Below are positions 20,642 to 29,751 of a stretch of 64,000 nucleotides of DNA, one piece after another. A program made the translations under genes and the position numbers. Position 1 is the first letter of the stretch. Each line of letters begins with the position of its first letter. The notes below the pieces were generated by a model that saw only the letters and a list, made by a program, of their open reading frames with translations, was not told where the DNA came from and did not search any database. Origin of the DNA: Pseudomonadota bacterium (GTDB lineage: Bacteria > Myxococcota > Myxococcia > Myxococcales > Myxococcaceae); NCBI GenBank assembly GCA_023423535.1, contig JAFAFL010000057.1, positions 62,001 to 126,000 of the forward strand, given 5' to 3'.

Positions 20642-22114
20642 CTAGAACCTCCCCGACACGCTGATCGCGGCGCCCATCCCATCGCGCGCGCCAGGTGAAC
20701 CCGAGGCCGTCAGCGGCACCGTCACCGACACGCGCGGCGCGGTCTGCGGAGCGCTCGACCAGAGCCACGCACCGGCGGCGCCCGTCAGCGCGCCCACCGC
20801 CATCCCGCCGATGCCCACCGGGAGAAAGAGCGCGGACCTGTCCGCGGCCCTTCGCGCGGCCGGCGCGTCCTTCGGCTCGAGTCCGTTGCGGGTGAGCTTG
20901 CGGTACTCCATCTCCGCGCCCACCCCGAGACCCGTCATCACCGCGCCCGCGATGAGCACCGCGCTGCCGGCGGCGGTCGTGATCTGCCCGGCGGGCCGTC
21001 GCCACCGCTCCGAGGCCTCGTCGTTCGTCAGAGCGACCGCTGGCGGCTCCACCACCGGCGGCTGCACGGGCGCGACAGGCAGCGCGGCAAGCTCTGCGTT
21101 CTCCCCCGTGGCCACGAACTTCGCGAGCTTCAGCAGCTCCGCCTCGCCCACGCCCTTTGGCCCGAGACCGAGCCCGCCGTCGCGCACCTTGCGGCCCTCG
21201 GGGATGTCCACCACGGTGGCGGACAGCCAGGTCGGTCCCGCGTCTCCGCGTTCGATGCGGAGGACGACGAGCTGATCCAGCTCCAGCGCCGCACCGAGCC
21301 TCACCGCCGTCCCCAGCCGCACCGCTTCGTCGCTCTCCTGCGCGAGGCACGGCATCAGCGCGGTCTCCACCGTGCTCTCGAAGCGCAGGTCCACCTGCAC
21401 CGTCGCGGGACCCACGTCGACCCTTCTCGGCAACGAGACGTTCTCGCCCTTCGCCACCACCAATTGATAGCGCCCGGGCACGTGCTCACCGCTGTAGGGC
21501 GTGGCGCCGACGCGGCGGCCGTCGAGAAACACGTCCGCGCCGGGCGGCTGCGACTTCACCCGCAGGGGTGCGCGCTTCGACTTCTGCACCTCCACGCGCA
21601 CGCGCTCGAACCGCGCGATCGTCGCCGGGCCGTAGTCGTCGCGCTCCAGCTGCAGGCCCGGGTCGAGGCGCAACACGCGAAAGAACGCGTCCTCCGGATC
21701 GGTGCTCCCCTTCACGCGCGTGCGGACCACGCCCTCCAGCACGGCGGCGGACGACCACAGGCTCCAGCGCTGAGCGCCCGGAGCGAGCCGCGAGATCTCC
21801 GCCTGCAACGTCTCGAGCTGCCCGAGCGCCTCCACATGACGGCCCGCGAGAAAGAGCTGCCGCGCCGCTTCGAGTCCTCGCGCCAACTCGTCGGGTGAAC
21901 GCGCGGGACCTCTGCCGAGCCGCGCGAAGAGCGCCTCCTCCGGTACGAGCCTCACCGAGCTTTCGCGTGAGAGCGGCACCGAGAGGCCGCGCACCGCCGC
22001 AGCGAGATCCGCATCGCGACAGGCGCCGGCACCCACCACACCCACACGCGGATCGGCGGAGGCCAGTGTCGCGCTGAGCAGGACCGCGAGTGAGAGCGCG
22101 CCGTTTCCTTTCAT
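20642..22114 (-). CDS. PEGA-domain exported protein
   Basis: A 490-residue protein with a signal peptide (about residues 1-20). The middle contains one PEGA repeat, PLRVKSQPPGADVFLDGRRVG, followed by GEHVPGRYQLVV, a beta-sandwich of surface-layer and envelope proteins. The N-terminal ~150 residues are helical and TPR-like (AARQLFLAGRHVEALGQLETL). Two hydrophobic segments lie near residues 380-405 and 425-455, so it is probably anchored in a membrane by its C-terminal half. Similar multi-domain proteins are frequent in myxobacteria; precise role unknown. Confidence 0.78.
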   Translation of the reverse strand: MKGNGALSLAVLLSATLASADPRVGVVGAGACRDADLAAAVRGLSVPLSRESSVRLVPEEALFARLGRGPARSPDELARGLEAARQLFLAGRHVEALGQLETLQAEISRLAPGAQRWSLWSSAAVLEGVVRTRVKGSTDPEDAFFRVLRLDPGLQLERDDYGPATIARFERVRVEVQKSKRAPLRVKSQPPGADVFLDGRRVGATPYSGEHVPGRYQLVVAKGENVSLPRRVDVGPATVQVDLRFESTVETALMPCLAQESDEAVRLGTAVRLGAALELDQLVVLRIERGDAGPTWLSATVVDIPEGRKVRDGGLGLGPKGVGEAELLKLAKFVATGENAELAALPVAPVQPPVVEPPAVALTNDEASERWRRPAGQITTAAGSAVLIAGAVMTGLGVGAEMEYRKLTRNGLEPKDAPAARRAADRSALFLPVGIGGMAVGALTGAAGAWLWSSAPQTAPRVSVTVPLTASGSPGARDGMGAAISVSGRF

Positions 22115-22220
22115 GTAGTCGTCACGATGCTAAGCCCGGCGAGTGGCGCGGACAAAGAGGTGGGGTAGCGTACCGACCCAACCCGTAAATCGCGCTCCCC
22201 CATGAAGAAGGGAGGATGGC

Positions 22221-24902
22221 ATGTGGCGAAGGAATCCGCTCGCGCTTCTCTGCGTGGCAACCGTTTCGGTGCTCGCGGCCTGCAACGTGTCGCCGCCGGT
22301 GGCGACGCCGTGTGATCCGGCGACCGGTCAGTGTGAGACGCCGGAACCGCAATGTGATCCCGCTCGCGGCGAATGCGAAGGCGAGGTCCCCGGCGCAGCG
22401 AAGGTGACCTTCCTCAGTCCCGCCGAGGGCGAGACGCTCTCGATCGAGCCCTGGCTGGTGATCTTCCGCGTCGAAGAGGGCGAGAGCGCGATCGCGAAGG
22501 TGGAGGCGACGCACCTTCCCTCCGACGAGAGCTTCCAACCGTCAGCGCAGCTCGAAGACGGCACCTGGACGTACGCGCCCGACACGCCGTCCTACGACGG
22601 CGTCGTCTTCACCCTGCGCGTTCGGGTGGTGGATGCCGCGGGTCGCGAGACGGTGGCGCAGCGCTCCCTGCGCGTGGACACGCTGAAGCCGCGCTGCGAC
22701 ATCCTCTTCCCCACGAACACGATGGTCGGTGGCGCGACGGAGACGACGGTGCTGCGCTTCGAGGCGAAGGACGGCTCGGGCGTCGCCGCCGGACGCGTGT
22801 CGGTGGACGACGGCGCAACGTGGGCGGACGGCACGGTCGTGGGCGAGGAGCTGCACTACGAGTGGGCGGTTCCACGCGACTTCGTCTCCCGCATCAACGC
22901 GCTGGTGGAGGTGACGGATCCGCACGGAAACCTCTGCAGCGGGAGCCATCAGCTCAACGTGGATACGCGGCCGCCGGTGGTGACGGTGCTCGAGCCGCAA
23001 CCGCAGGGCAGCGGACCCCTCCGCGCTGGAGGACCGAATCAGGACGAGCTCACCGTGCGCGTGTCGGTGCAGGACGACGAGGACGCCTTCTTCCTCGATA
23101 CCCGCTTCGACTTCGACGACGGCGAGGCGCCGCGCGCGATGACCGGCACCGGCAACGAGCGAGCAGTCACCGTGCCGCTCGCGATGGAGGACCACGTGCT
23201 CCACCGGGCGAAGGTCGTGGTGAAGGACAGCTTCGGGAACGTGACCACTGTTCCGCTCGACGTGCTGGTGGATCGGGTGCCCCCGCAGATCGGCGGCATC
23301 ACGCCCGCGCCCGCCACGCAGTTCAACGCGAGCACCCTCGCGGGTCAGACGCAGGTGATGACGAGCTGGACGGTGAGCGATGGAGATCCCGCGCCGGCTC
23401 GTAGCGCCCGCGCGTCGAACAGTGCGCCGTGGACGCCGGTGACGGTGGACCAGCTTCCGGTGACGACCTCGGCGAGCGACGACGGCACGCGCTACGACGT
23501 GTTTCTCCGCGCGGTGGACTCCTTCGGCAACGAGAGCCTCGCGCAGACGTACTTCACGGTGGACGTGGTGGCGCCGGCGGTCGCGCAGTGGTCGCACGCG
23601 AACAACGGCCGCATGCAGCCGCGCGCGCTCACGCTGCAGTTCAGCGAGCCGGTGGTGCCGGCCGGTGGTGGCGCAGGCGCGATCGTCACGCTCTCGCCGA
23701 ACCCGACCGGCGCGACGGGCACGCTGACGAACAACCTCTTCACCGTGCCCGGCCTGCGCGGCGACACCGTCTATACGGCGGTACTCGCGGCGGGCTCGGT
23801 GACCGACCTGTCCGGCAACCCGGTCGCCCAGAGCACGCGCACCTTCCACACCGAGCCGAACATCCCCGCTTCCGGAACCACGCTGCTGACGAACGTGTTG
23901 CGCTTCGACGCGACCGCGGACGAGGACGGCGTGGTCACGTTGGCGGTGGAGGTCTCCGGCGGCACCCAGGGCACCTACCGGCTCTTCTCCGTCGATCCCG
24001 TGCTGGGGATGCTCGTGCAGCGCGCGCCGGATCAGCCGGCGGGCACGCAGACGAAGCTGCAGGTCAACGCGGCGCGCTCGCTCAACGGCCTCGCCGCGGA
24101 TCGCGTGGGCGGCTGGCAGCTCTCGTTCGACTACGGCGGCAACCCCGCGAGCCTCGGCGGCTGGTACTCGGCGGGCGCGGCCACCTACGAAGCGCGCGGT
24201 GACGAGCTGCTCGTGCCGGTGCCGCGCGGCTGCGCGGATCCGCAGAACGCCGGACGGGTGGGCTTCGTGTCGAGGGTCACCGGGCAGTTCGCGCGCGCAA
24301 ACATGCCGTCGATCCACACCGGCCTCGCGGTGCCGCAGAAGGTCGGCCACGCGCACGAGAACCTCTGGGCGGCGCTGGGCATCGGCGGGACGCAGGCGCA
24401 GCCGACGATGCACCTCAACGCGCGCTCCTGCGTGTGCGCTGCGGGCAACTCCTCCTGCTCGTTCGACGGCGCGGTGCAGCTGGGCTCGACTGATGGGGAC
24501 GTGAGCCGGATGTCGCTCGCGGCGGCGCCGATGCGGATCGTCGCGGTCTATCCGACCGCCGGCGGCTTCCTCAACGAGAGCTGCTACGGCGTGACCTGGC
24601 CGGGATGCACGAGCGGCTTCTGCAGCCAGCCCGGCGTCTCCACCGCGTCGCACCCGCTGGGGACGGAGCTGGTGGTGGCGCCGAAGTACGACGGGAACCG
24701 GATCCTCGGCGCGCGGCGCACGGGCCTGGGCAACGTGGAGCTCGTGCGGAAGGATCTCTCGAGCTCCTGCGGCGCGCCGTGGACGGTGCTGGGACAGGTG
24801 CCGCAGAGCGCGAACGCCACGCGGTTCAGGCCGGTGAGGCTCGGGTCGCACAGCGCGGTGCTCTACCTCGAAGGCGGCGCGCTGAAGGTCTGGTACCCGT
24901 AG
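22221..24902 (+). CDS. Large Ig-like-domain lipoprotein
   Basis: An 893-residue exported lipoprotein with lipobox LAAC (Cys21). A short Cys/Pro-rich linker (CDPATGQCETPEPQCDPARGEC) leads into a series of beta-sandwich, Ig-like repeats of about 90-100 residues, several starting with a proline-rich step such as RPPVVTVLEPQPQG or VVAPAVAQWSH; the last of these resembles the SbsA Ig-like domain (ALTLQFSEPVVPAGG). The C-terminal ~280 residues form a separate domain with several Cys pairs (CVCAAGNSSC, ESCYGVTWPGC), likely disulfide-bonded. ATG follows GGGAGGATGGC. A surface adhesion or scaffold role is inferred from the fold only. Confidence 0.78.
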   Translation: MWRRNPLALLCVATVSVLAACNVSPPVATPCDPATGQCETPEPQCDPARGECEGEVPGAAKVTFLSPAEGETLSIEPWLVIFRVEEGESAIAKVEATHLPSDESFQPSAQLEDGTWTYAPDTPSYDGVVFTLRVRVVDAAGRETVAQRSLRVDTLKPRCDILFPTNTMVGGATETTVLRFEAKDGSGVAAGRVSVDDGATWADGTVVGEELHYEWAVPRDFVSRINALVEVTDPHGNLCSGSHQLNVDTRPPVVTVLEPQPQGSGPLRAGGPNQDELTVRVSVQDDEDAFFLDTRFDFDDGEAPRAMTGTGNERAVTVPLAMEDHVLHRAKVVVKDSFGNVTTVPLDVLVDRVPPQIGGITPAPATQFNASTLAGQTQVMTSWTVSDGDPAPARSARASNSAPWTPVTVDQLPVTTSASDDGTRYDVFLRAVDSFGNESLAQTYFTVDVVAPAVAQWSHANNGRMQPRALTLQFSEPVVPAGGGAGAIVTLSPNPTGATGTLTNNLFTVPGLRGDTVYTAVLAAGSVTDLSGNPVAQSTRTFHTEPNIPASGTTLLTNVLRFDATADEDGVVTLAVEVSGGTQGTYRLFSVDPVLGMLVQRAPDQPAGTQTKLQVNAARSLNGLAADRVGGWQLSFDYGGNPASLGGWYSAGAATYEARGDELLVPVPRGCADPQNAGRVGFVSRVTGQFARANMPSIHTGLAVPQKVGHAHENLWAALGIGGTQAQPTMHLNARSCVCAAGNSSCSFDGAVQLGSTDGDVSRMSLAAAPMRIVAVYPTAGGFLNESCYGVTWPGCTSGFCSQPGVSTASHPLGTELVVAPKYDGNRILGARRTGLGNVELVRKDLSSSCGAPWTVLGQVPQSANATRFRPVRLGSHSAVLYLEGGALKVWYP

Positions 24903-25142
24903 CTACAGGGAGCGGGGAGCGGCGCTCTCGAGGACGGTGAGGGCGAGGCGCAGCTCCTCCTCGTCCTCCTCGCCGCGTCCCCCGTCGCGCTTCTTGCGCT
25001 TGCGGTTCTCCAGGTCGTCGGAGTCCCTGTCCGGCTGCACGAAGGCCTGCTCGACCGGGCGCTCTTCGACCGTTGCGTCGATGGTGACGGCGACACCCAC
25101 GAGAGAGAGCACGAACAGGGCGAGGACGACGGCGTTCTTCAT
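24903..25142 (-). CDS. Small exported protein with charged C-terminus
   Basis: A 79-residue protein: hydrophobic N-terminus (residues 4-22, possible signal peptide or single membrane anchor), then a strongly charged segment with a basic run NRKRKKRDGGR followed at once by an acidic run EEDEEELR. No family recognised. Its stop is adjacent to the convergent Ig-like lipoprotein's stop, and it is followed upstream by a cytochrome c gene on the same strand (69 bases away). Confidence 0.5.
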   Translation of the reverse strand: MKNAVVLALFVLSLVGVAVTIDATVEERPVEQAFVQPDRDSDDLENRKRKKRDGGRGEEDEEELRLALTVLESAAPRSL

Positions 25143-25211
25143 GGAAGGCTCCTTCGGTACGCAGCCGCTCCGACGCGCGCGGGCGGCCGCTATTCACCTG
25201 GACCGCGAGGG

Positions 25212-25538
25212 CTACTTCTTGAAGGTGCGGATGTGCTTCACGAGGCCGTCGATCTCGGCCTCGGAGAGGGTCTCCTTGTAGGCCTTCATCTTCGTGTCCG
25301 GGACGCCGTCGGCGATCGCCTTGCGGATCTTCTCGTCCGAGTGCCGCGACTGCCACGCCTCGGTGCTGATGTCGTCGATCTGGTGCTTCTTGCCTTCCTT
25401 CGTGTCCGCCTTGCCGTCGGCGCCGTGGCAGCTGCGGCACTTGGCCTTCCAGAGGTCGGCGCTGTCGTCGGCGAAGGCGGGCGCGGCGGCGAGAGAGAGG
25501 GCAAAAGCGGCGGACAGCGAGAGCGACTTGAGGGTCAT
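25212..25538 (-). CDS. Periplasmic class I c-type cytochrome
   Basis: A 108-residue monoheme cytochrome c. A signal peptide (about residues 1-23, cleavage after AFA) sends it to the periplasm. The heme-binding CRSCH is at residues 34-38, and the likely distal ligand is Met84 in TKMKAYK. An LSEAEIDGLVKHIRTF helix at the end is the usual closing helix of the fold. Electron carrier; partner not encoded nearby. Confidence 0.9.
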   Translation of the reverse strand: MTLKSLSLSAAFALSLAAAPAFADDSADLWKAKCRSCHGADGKADTKEGKKHQIDDISTEAWQSRHSDEKIRKAIADGVPDTKMKAYKETLSEAEIDGLVKHIRTFKK

Positions 25539-25704
25539 GGGATCTCCCAGGGATGCAGTCGGCGCGGTCGGACGGCGGCGCGCGTCGAACCTTCAAATGT
25601 TGGCGCGACTCTAGCGGCACCTGCGCGCGCGTCGCAGAGAAGTGTGCCGGTGTGCGCCTGCCCGCTCGGTGTCAGCCGAGAGCGTGGTGGTACGGTGCGC
25701 GCCG

Positions 25705-27123
25705 ATGAACGCCGTTCGCGCCTGGCAGCTCTGGGTGTGGGAAGAGGTGGGAGCACGGGTGGTGACCGTGGCTCCGGGCGGCGCCGTGGCGTTGGCGGAG
25801 GGCGCGTCGGTCCGGCTGCGCGCGGCAGAGGGCGCGAGGCTCGAGCTCTCCGCGGATCGTCGCGCGAACGCCTTCCTCAACGACGTGCAGCTGGCGGGTG
25901 AGACGGAGCTGCGGCCCGGGGATCTGCTGCGGGTGGGCGCGTGCGAGGCGGTGGTGCTCGCGAGGTCGGAGCCGGTGCCGAACGCGGTGCGCGAGCTGTG
26001 CTCGCGGCCGGACCTGGAGGCGCGGCTCGTCGAGGCGCTCGCGCGTCAGGGCGAAGAGGTCGCGTACGCCTTGGTGCATGCGCCGCAGCGTGAGGTGGAG
26101 GAGCGGCTGCTCGCGCTGTGGCCGCGCTGGCTTTTCGCGCAGGTGGGTGCCGAGACGTGGGAGGGCGTGGGCTTCGTGCCTGCGTTCGAAGGGCTCGCCG
26201 GTCCTGACGTGCGCGTGGGCCTGGCGGTCGCCGGTGAGGATGGGATGACCGCGGACGAGCTGCGCGAGGCGGCGCTGGCGCGGCTCGTGGGTGAGGCCTT
26301 CGCGCGTTGGCCGGAGGAGCCGGTGGCGCTGGACGGGGCGATGGTACGGCTCGCGGCCTGGATCGATCGCGCGGGAAGGGAGGGACGGGCGCGACCCGTC
26401 ATCTTCGAGGGCGAGCGGGGTACGGGACGCGGCCTGTGGGCGAGGCGGCTGTTGCGGCTTCGGAGCGCGAACGGTCCGGTGCGGCTCGTCGATGCGCGTC
26501 GCGGTCTGCAGCCGATCGATGAAGCGTTGCGGGAGGAAGGACCGCTGCTCGTGCGGAGCGCGGAGTCGCTCGATCCGGAGACGATGGCGCGCGTGATCGA
26601 GAAGGGCGGTTGCCTGACGGTGGAGGCCGCGAGCTCGGTGCATGCCTCCGCAAGTCAGTGGCGTGGAGACGCGTCGTGGGTGCCGGTGCCCGCGCTGAGA
26701 GACCGCACGGCGGAGATCCTCCCGCTGGCACAGCGGACGCTCGAGGGTGCGCGGCGCTGGCTCGGGCGGCGAAGCCTCGCCTTCGGTGAGGAGGCGAGAG
26801 AGGCGCTGCGTGAACGGCAGTGGCCGGGCAACGTGAGGGCACTGCAGAACGCGGTGTGGCTCGCGGCGCTCGGTGCGGAGTCCGACGAGATCCGCGCGGA
26901 GAACCTGCCGGACGAAGCGCTAGCGGGAAGGGCCACTGGCGGACGGCTGCGACGCGACGAACCGGACCTTCGCCGGACGCTGCGCACGGCGGAGAAGGAC
27001 GTGCTGCTGGCCACGCTGGCGCGCACGCGCTGGAACGTGAGCCAGACCGCGCGCGAGCTGGGGCTGCCCAGGCGAACCGTGGTGTACCGCATGTCGCGGC
27101 TCGGGCTTCGCCGGCCGAGCTGA
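25705..27123 (+). CDS. FHA-domain regulator with degenerate sigma54-activator AAA domain and Fis-type HTH
   Basis: About 472 residues from the ATG at 25705 (longer upstream starts add only an unlikely Cys/Arg-rich leader). Domain order: N-terminal FHA-like domain (NDVQLAGETELRPGDLLRVG, about 60-80), a spacer of ~140 residues, a AAA+ region, and a C-terminal Fis helix-turn-helix (NVSQTARELGLPRRTVVYR, about 444-462). The AAA region keeps WPGNVRALQNAVW (about 373), typical of sigma54 activators, but its Walker A reads GERGTGRG (about 237-244) with no GKT/S, the Walker B acidic residues are replaced (LLVRSAE), and no GAFTGA loop is seen. It probably cannot hydrolyse ATP or open sigma54 promoters, so a DNA-binding, phosphothreonine-reading regulator is more likely. 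Confidence 0.8.
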   Translation: MNAVRAWQLWVWEEVGARVVTVAPGGAVALAEGASVRLRAAEGARLELSADRRANAFLNDVQLAGETELRPGDLLRVGACEAVVLARSEPVPNAVRELCSRPDLEARLVEALARQGEEVAYALVHAPQREVEERLLALWPRWLFAQVGAETWEGVGFVPAFEGLAGPDVRVGLAVAGEDGMTADELREAALARLVGEAFARWPEEPVALDGAMVRLAAWIDRAGREGRARPVIFEGERGTGRGLWARRLLRLRSANGPVRLVDARRGLQPIDEALREEGPLLVRSAESLDPETMARVIEKGGCLTVEAASSVHASASQWRGDASWVPVPALRDRTAEILPLAQRTLEGARRWLGRRSLAFGEEAREALRERQWPGNVRALQNAVWLAALGAESDEIRAENLPDEALAGRATGGRLRRDEPDLRRTLRTAEKDVLLATLARTRWNVSQTARELGLPRRTVVYRMSRLGLRRPS

Positions 27124-27153
27124 CGCGGCTCTTTCCGCTGGTAGCTTCGGCGG

Positions 27154-27615
27154 ATGCGAATGTGGATCGACGCCGACGCCTGCCCTTCCGCGATCAAGGA
27201 CATCATCCTCCGCGCGGCGCAGCGGCTCGCGATTCCGACGGTCTTCGTCGCGAACAAGCGCATCGAGCTGCCGCGCTCGGAGTTGCTCTCGTTCGTGCAG
27301 GTGGCGAAGGGGCTCGACGTGGCGGACGCGTACGTGGCCGAGCACGCGCAGGCGGGTGACCTCGCGGTGACGCAGGACATCCCGCTGGCCGCGGCGCTGG
27401 TGAAGAAGGGCGTGGTCGTGCTCGACGTGCGCGGAGAACCCTTCACGCCGGAGAACATCGACGAGCGGCTGTCGCTGCGGAACTTCATGCAGGACCTGCG
27501 TGAGGGAGGCGTGGTCACCGGTGGACCGAAGGGCTTCGGGCCTCAGGACAAGCAGCGCTTCGCCGCGTCGCTGGATCGGGAGCTGACGGTGCTGGTGCGA
27601 CGCGCCGGGCGCTAG
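27154..27615 (+). CDS. YaiI/YqxD family (UPF0178, DUF188) protein
   Basis: A 153-residue cytosolic protein of the YaiI/YqxD family, a PIN/NYN-related fold. The N-terminal DADACP (residues 6-11) is the family signature, followed by VFVANKRIELP, AGDLAVTQDIPLAA and a C-terminal GGPKGFGPQDKQRF. Function experimentally poorly defined; nuclease-like by fold. Thirty bases after the FHA regulator on the same strand, possibly co-transcribed. Confidence 0.9.
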   Translation: MRMWIDADACPSAIKDIILRAAQRLAIPTVFVANKRIELPRSELLSFVQVAKGLDVADAYVAEHAQAGDLAVTQDIPLAAALVKKGVVVLDVRGEPFTPENIDERLSLRNFMQDLREGGVVTGGPKGFGPQDKQRFAASLDRELTVLVRRAGR

Positions 27616-27622
27616 CGACAGC

Positions 27623-28019
27623 TCAGCCCAGACCGAGCTGCCTCTTCAACTGATCGATGAAGGCCCGCTGATCCGGATGGAGCAGACGCCGTGCCTCGTC
27701 GAGCGGGACGAAGCGTGCTTCGGAGATCTCCCCCTTGCGCGGCTCCGCGTCGGACGGTGCCTCGCCGGTGAAGCAGTGCACGCGCTTGCGGCTCTTCACG
27801 TAAGTCGATGAACCCGAGGAGCGTCAGCGGGCCCGCCTCGACGCCGGTCTCTTCTCTCGTCTCCCGGCGCGCGGCCTCCTCGAGCGACTCGCCCTCGTCG
27901 ACGAGGCCCTTGGGGATGCTCCAGCCGAAGCGCGAGGCCACGCCGGAGGGCTTCACGATCATCACCTCAACGGCGTCGTCGCGCGTGCGGTGAAGGAGCG
28001 TCCCGGCGGAGACCTTCAT
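27623..28019 (-). pseudogene. NUDIX hydrolase gene with +1 frameshift
   Basis: From the ATG at 28019 the frame reads as a NUDIX protein: VSAGTLLHR, then a full Nudix box starting GLVDEGESLEEAARRETREETG, and LTLLGFID. At about 27802-27803 one extra base in an AA pair (TT in the mRNA) shifts the frame. Removing it restores YVKSRKRVHCFTGEAPSDAE and a normal C-terminus ending AFIDQLKRQLGLG at the stop 27623-27625. Without the correction the chain continues as Arg-rich nonsense. The catalytic box is upstream of the lesion and intact. Either a recent mutation or sequencing error. Convergent with yaiI, eight bases apart. Confidence 0.8.
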
Positions 28020-28029
28020 CGTTCGGACC

Positions 28030-29700
28030 TCACGGCCAGAATTGCGGCGAGCGACCAGGCGCGACGAGCCACACACTGCGCAGGTGCTTGCGCGCGCCCT
28101 CGTCGTCGCGATCGTGTTCGGTCGAGAGCGCGAGTAGGCCGAGGAAGAGCGCGAGGGTGATCACGCCGAAGCCCGCGGCCACCGTCGTTCCGTGCGTCGG
28201 GGTACCCGGCGCGGCCGTGCGTGGCAGCAGCGCGATGAAGACGCCAACCGCCGCGACGAGAAGCAGCACCACCAGCACCCATCCGAAGAAGACGTGAGCG
28301 CCGGTCAGCAGGCCGGGCAGGGTCGGCGGCGGGTAGCCCTCGCGCAGCAGCGGGATGGCGAGCGCGAACAGAGGGTTGCTCACCGAATCGGGGATGTAGT
28401 TCACGAACGTTGGCATCCCGGTGGCGATGACCGATGCCGCGCCGAGTCCCGCGCCCACACCTGCGAGCACTCGCGCGGAGCCCTTGTCTTCCGACCGTGC
28501 GTGCATCGACTGCAGCCACAGCCCGAGCGGCAGGAGGAGGAATGGCACCAGCGCGGTGAGATGGCGCGGCCCAGTGGTCCAGCCCCAGGACTCGTACGAG
28601 AACGACGAGGTGAAGTACGCGTACGCGAGCAGCAGCACGACGGTGGAGGGGAAGAGCGCGCGGTCACCACCTTCGCGCAGACGGCGCAGCGAGAGCACGC
28701 CGGGGATCGCCAGCAGCAGCACCGGCGAGAGCGCGAACAGGCCTCGCAGCGGCGAGAAGAAGGAGAGGGCGAAGGCGCGCGGATCCGGATAGCGGATGCC
28801 GAGAAACCCGCCCACGTGCCAGCCCTGGTACGCGGCGTCGTTGAGGTACTTGTAGCCGGAGTGCAGCGGGTGCCCGAACACGGCCTGGTGGTACGCCATC
28901 AGCCCGAGCACGAATGGGAGCGCACCGACCGTTGCCAGCGCCAGCGCAATGCCGAGCCGATTGAGCCGCGCGCGCAGTGGAGCGCCGTTGTCTCGGAGGA
29001 CGGCGAGGACTCCGTAGAGCACCACACCCGCCACCGCCAATGCGCCGGTGTACTCGGCCGCGACGGTGAGGCCGCAGAGCGCACCCGCGCCGACGAAGCG
29101 CAGCACCCTCGCGCGGTCGAGCGGGGCGGTCGCCGGTGCCTCCCGCAGCGCGCGCCACAACACGTAGAACGCGGCGAAGGCGAGCACCGCGGTGGGCTGG
29201 TGGCTCATGAAGAGCAGCGAGTAGCTGAAGGCCAGCGTGCCCAACGCGTAGGTGACGGTCAGTCCATCCGCGAGCAGCGGCGAGAGGTACGCGCCGAGGA
29301 ACCGCCGCACGAGCACGAGCATCAGCAGCGTGGGCAGAACGGTGAGGAAGAGCCGGTGCCAGTAGATGAGCGGGAGCTCTGGGACCGCGTGCTTGCCGCC
29401 GCCGCCGACCGCGGAGAGGACCTCGTACACCGGCACCGCGGCGACCGAGAGCAGCGGCGCCTTCGACGGGTAGTAGCGCCCGTCCTTCACCGAGAGATCG
29501 CCCACGTAGCCGTGGTCGCGGATGACCGCGTTGATCTCCAGCTCGCCGTAGTCCGCGATCGCCCGCGTCTGCCACAGCCGGCACAGCTCGTTCGGCGAGC
29601 GGAGGCCGGGGTGGTAGGGGAACGCGAGAACGTAGAGGGCGACGACCGGCGCGTAGAGGGCGATGGAGACCCAGCGCGGCCTCGCGGGGGAGGCGGACAC
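28030..29700 (-). CDS. Polytopic GT39-like membrane glycosyltransferase candidate
   Basis: A 556-residue membrane protein with about 11-13 hydrophobic helices. The first external loop carries RSPNELCRLWQTRAIAD followed by DGRYYPSKAPLLSV, a pattern of Asp/Glu and Arg residues after the first helix seen in GT39-like, polyprenyl-phosphate-sugar-dependent transferases. Located at the end of the minus-strand polysaccharide operon, 51 bases after a methyltransferase, suggesting transfer of a sugar (or other group) to a lipid carrier, protein or glycan at the outer face of the membrane. The family assignment is by layout, not by a diagnostic motif. Confidence 0.65.
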   Translation of the reverse strand: MSASPARPRWVSIALYAPVVALYVLAFPYHPGLRSPNELCRLWQTRAIADYGELEINAVIRDHGYVGDLSVKDGRYYPSKAPLLSVAAVPVYEVLSAVGGGGKHAVPELPLIYWHRLFLTVLPTLLMLVLVRRFLGAYLSPLLADGLTVTYALGTLAFSYSLLFMSHQPTAVLAFAAFYVLWRALREAPATAPLDRARVLRFVGAGALCGLTVAAEYTGALAVAGVVLYGVLAVLRDNGAPLRARLNRLGIALALATVGALPFVLGLMAYHQAVFGHPLHSGYKYLNDAAYQGWHVGGFLGIRYPDPRAFALSFFSPLRGLFALSPVLLLAIPGVLSLRRLREGGDRALFPSTVVLLLAYAYFTSSFSYESWGWTTGPRHLTALVPFLLLPLGLWLQSMHARSEDKGSARVLAGVGAGLGAASVIATGMPTFVNYIPDSVSNPLFALAIPLLREGYPPPTLPGLLTGAHVFFGWVLVVLLLVAAVGVFIALLPRTAAPGTPTHGTTVAAGFGVITLALFLGLLALSTEHDRDDEGARKHLRSVWLVAPGRSPQFWP

Positions 29701-29751
29701 GCGCGGTTGATAACACGCGGCGCGGCGCTCGGGCGCACCGCGTCTGGTCCG

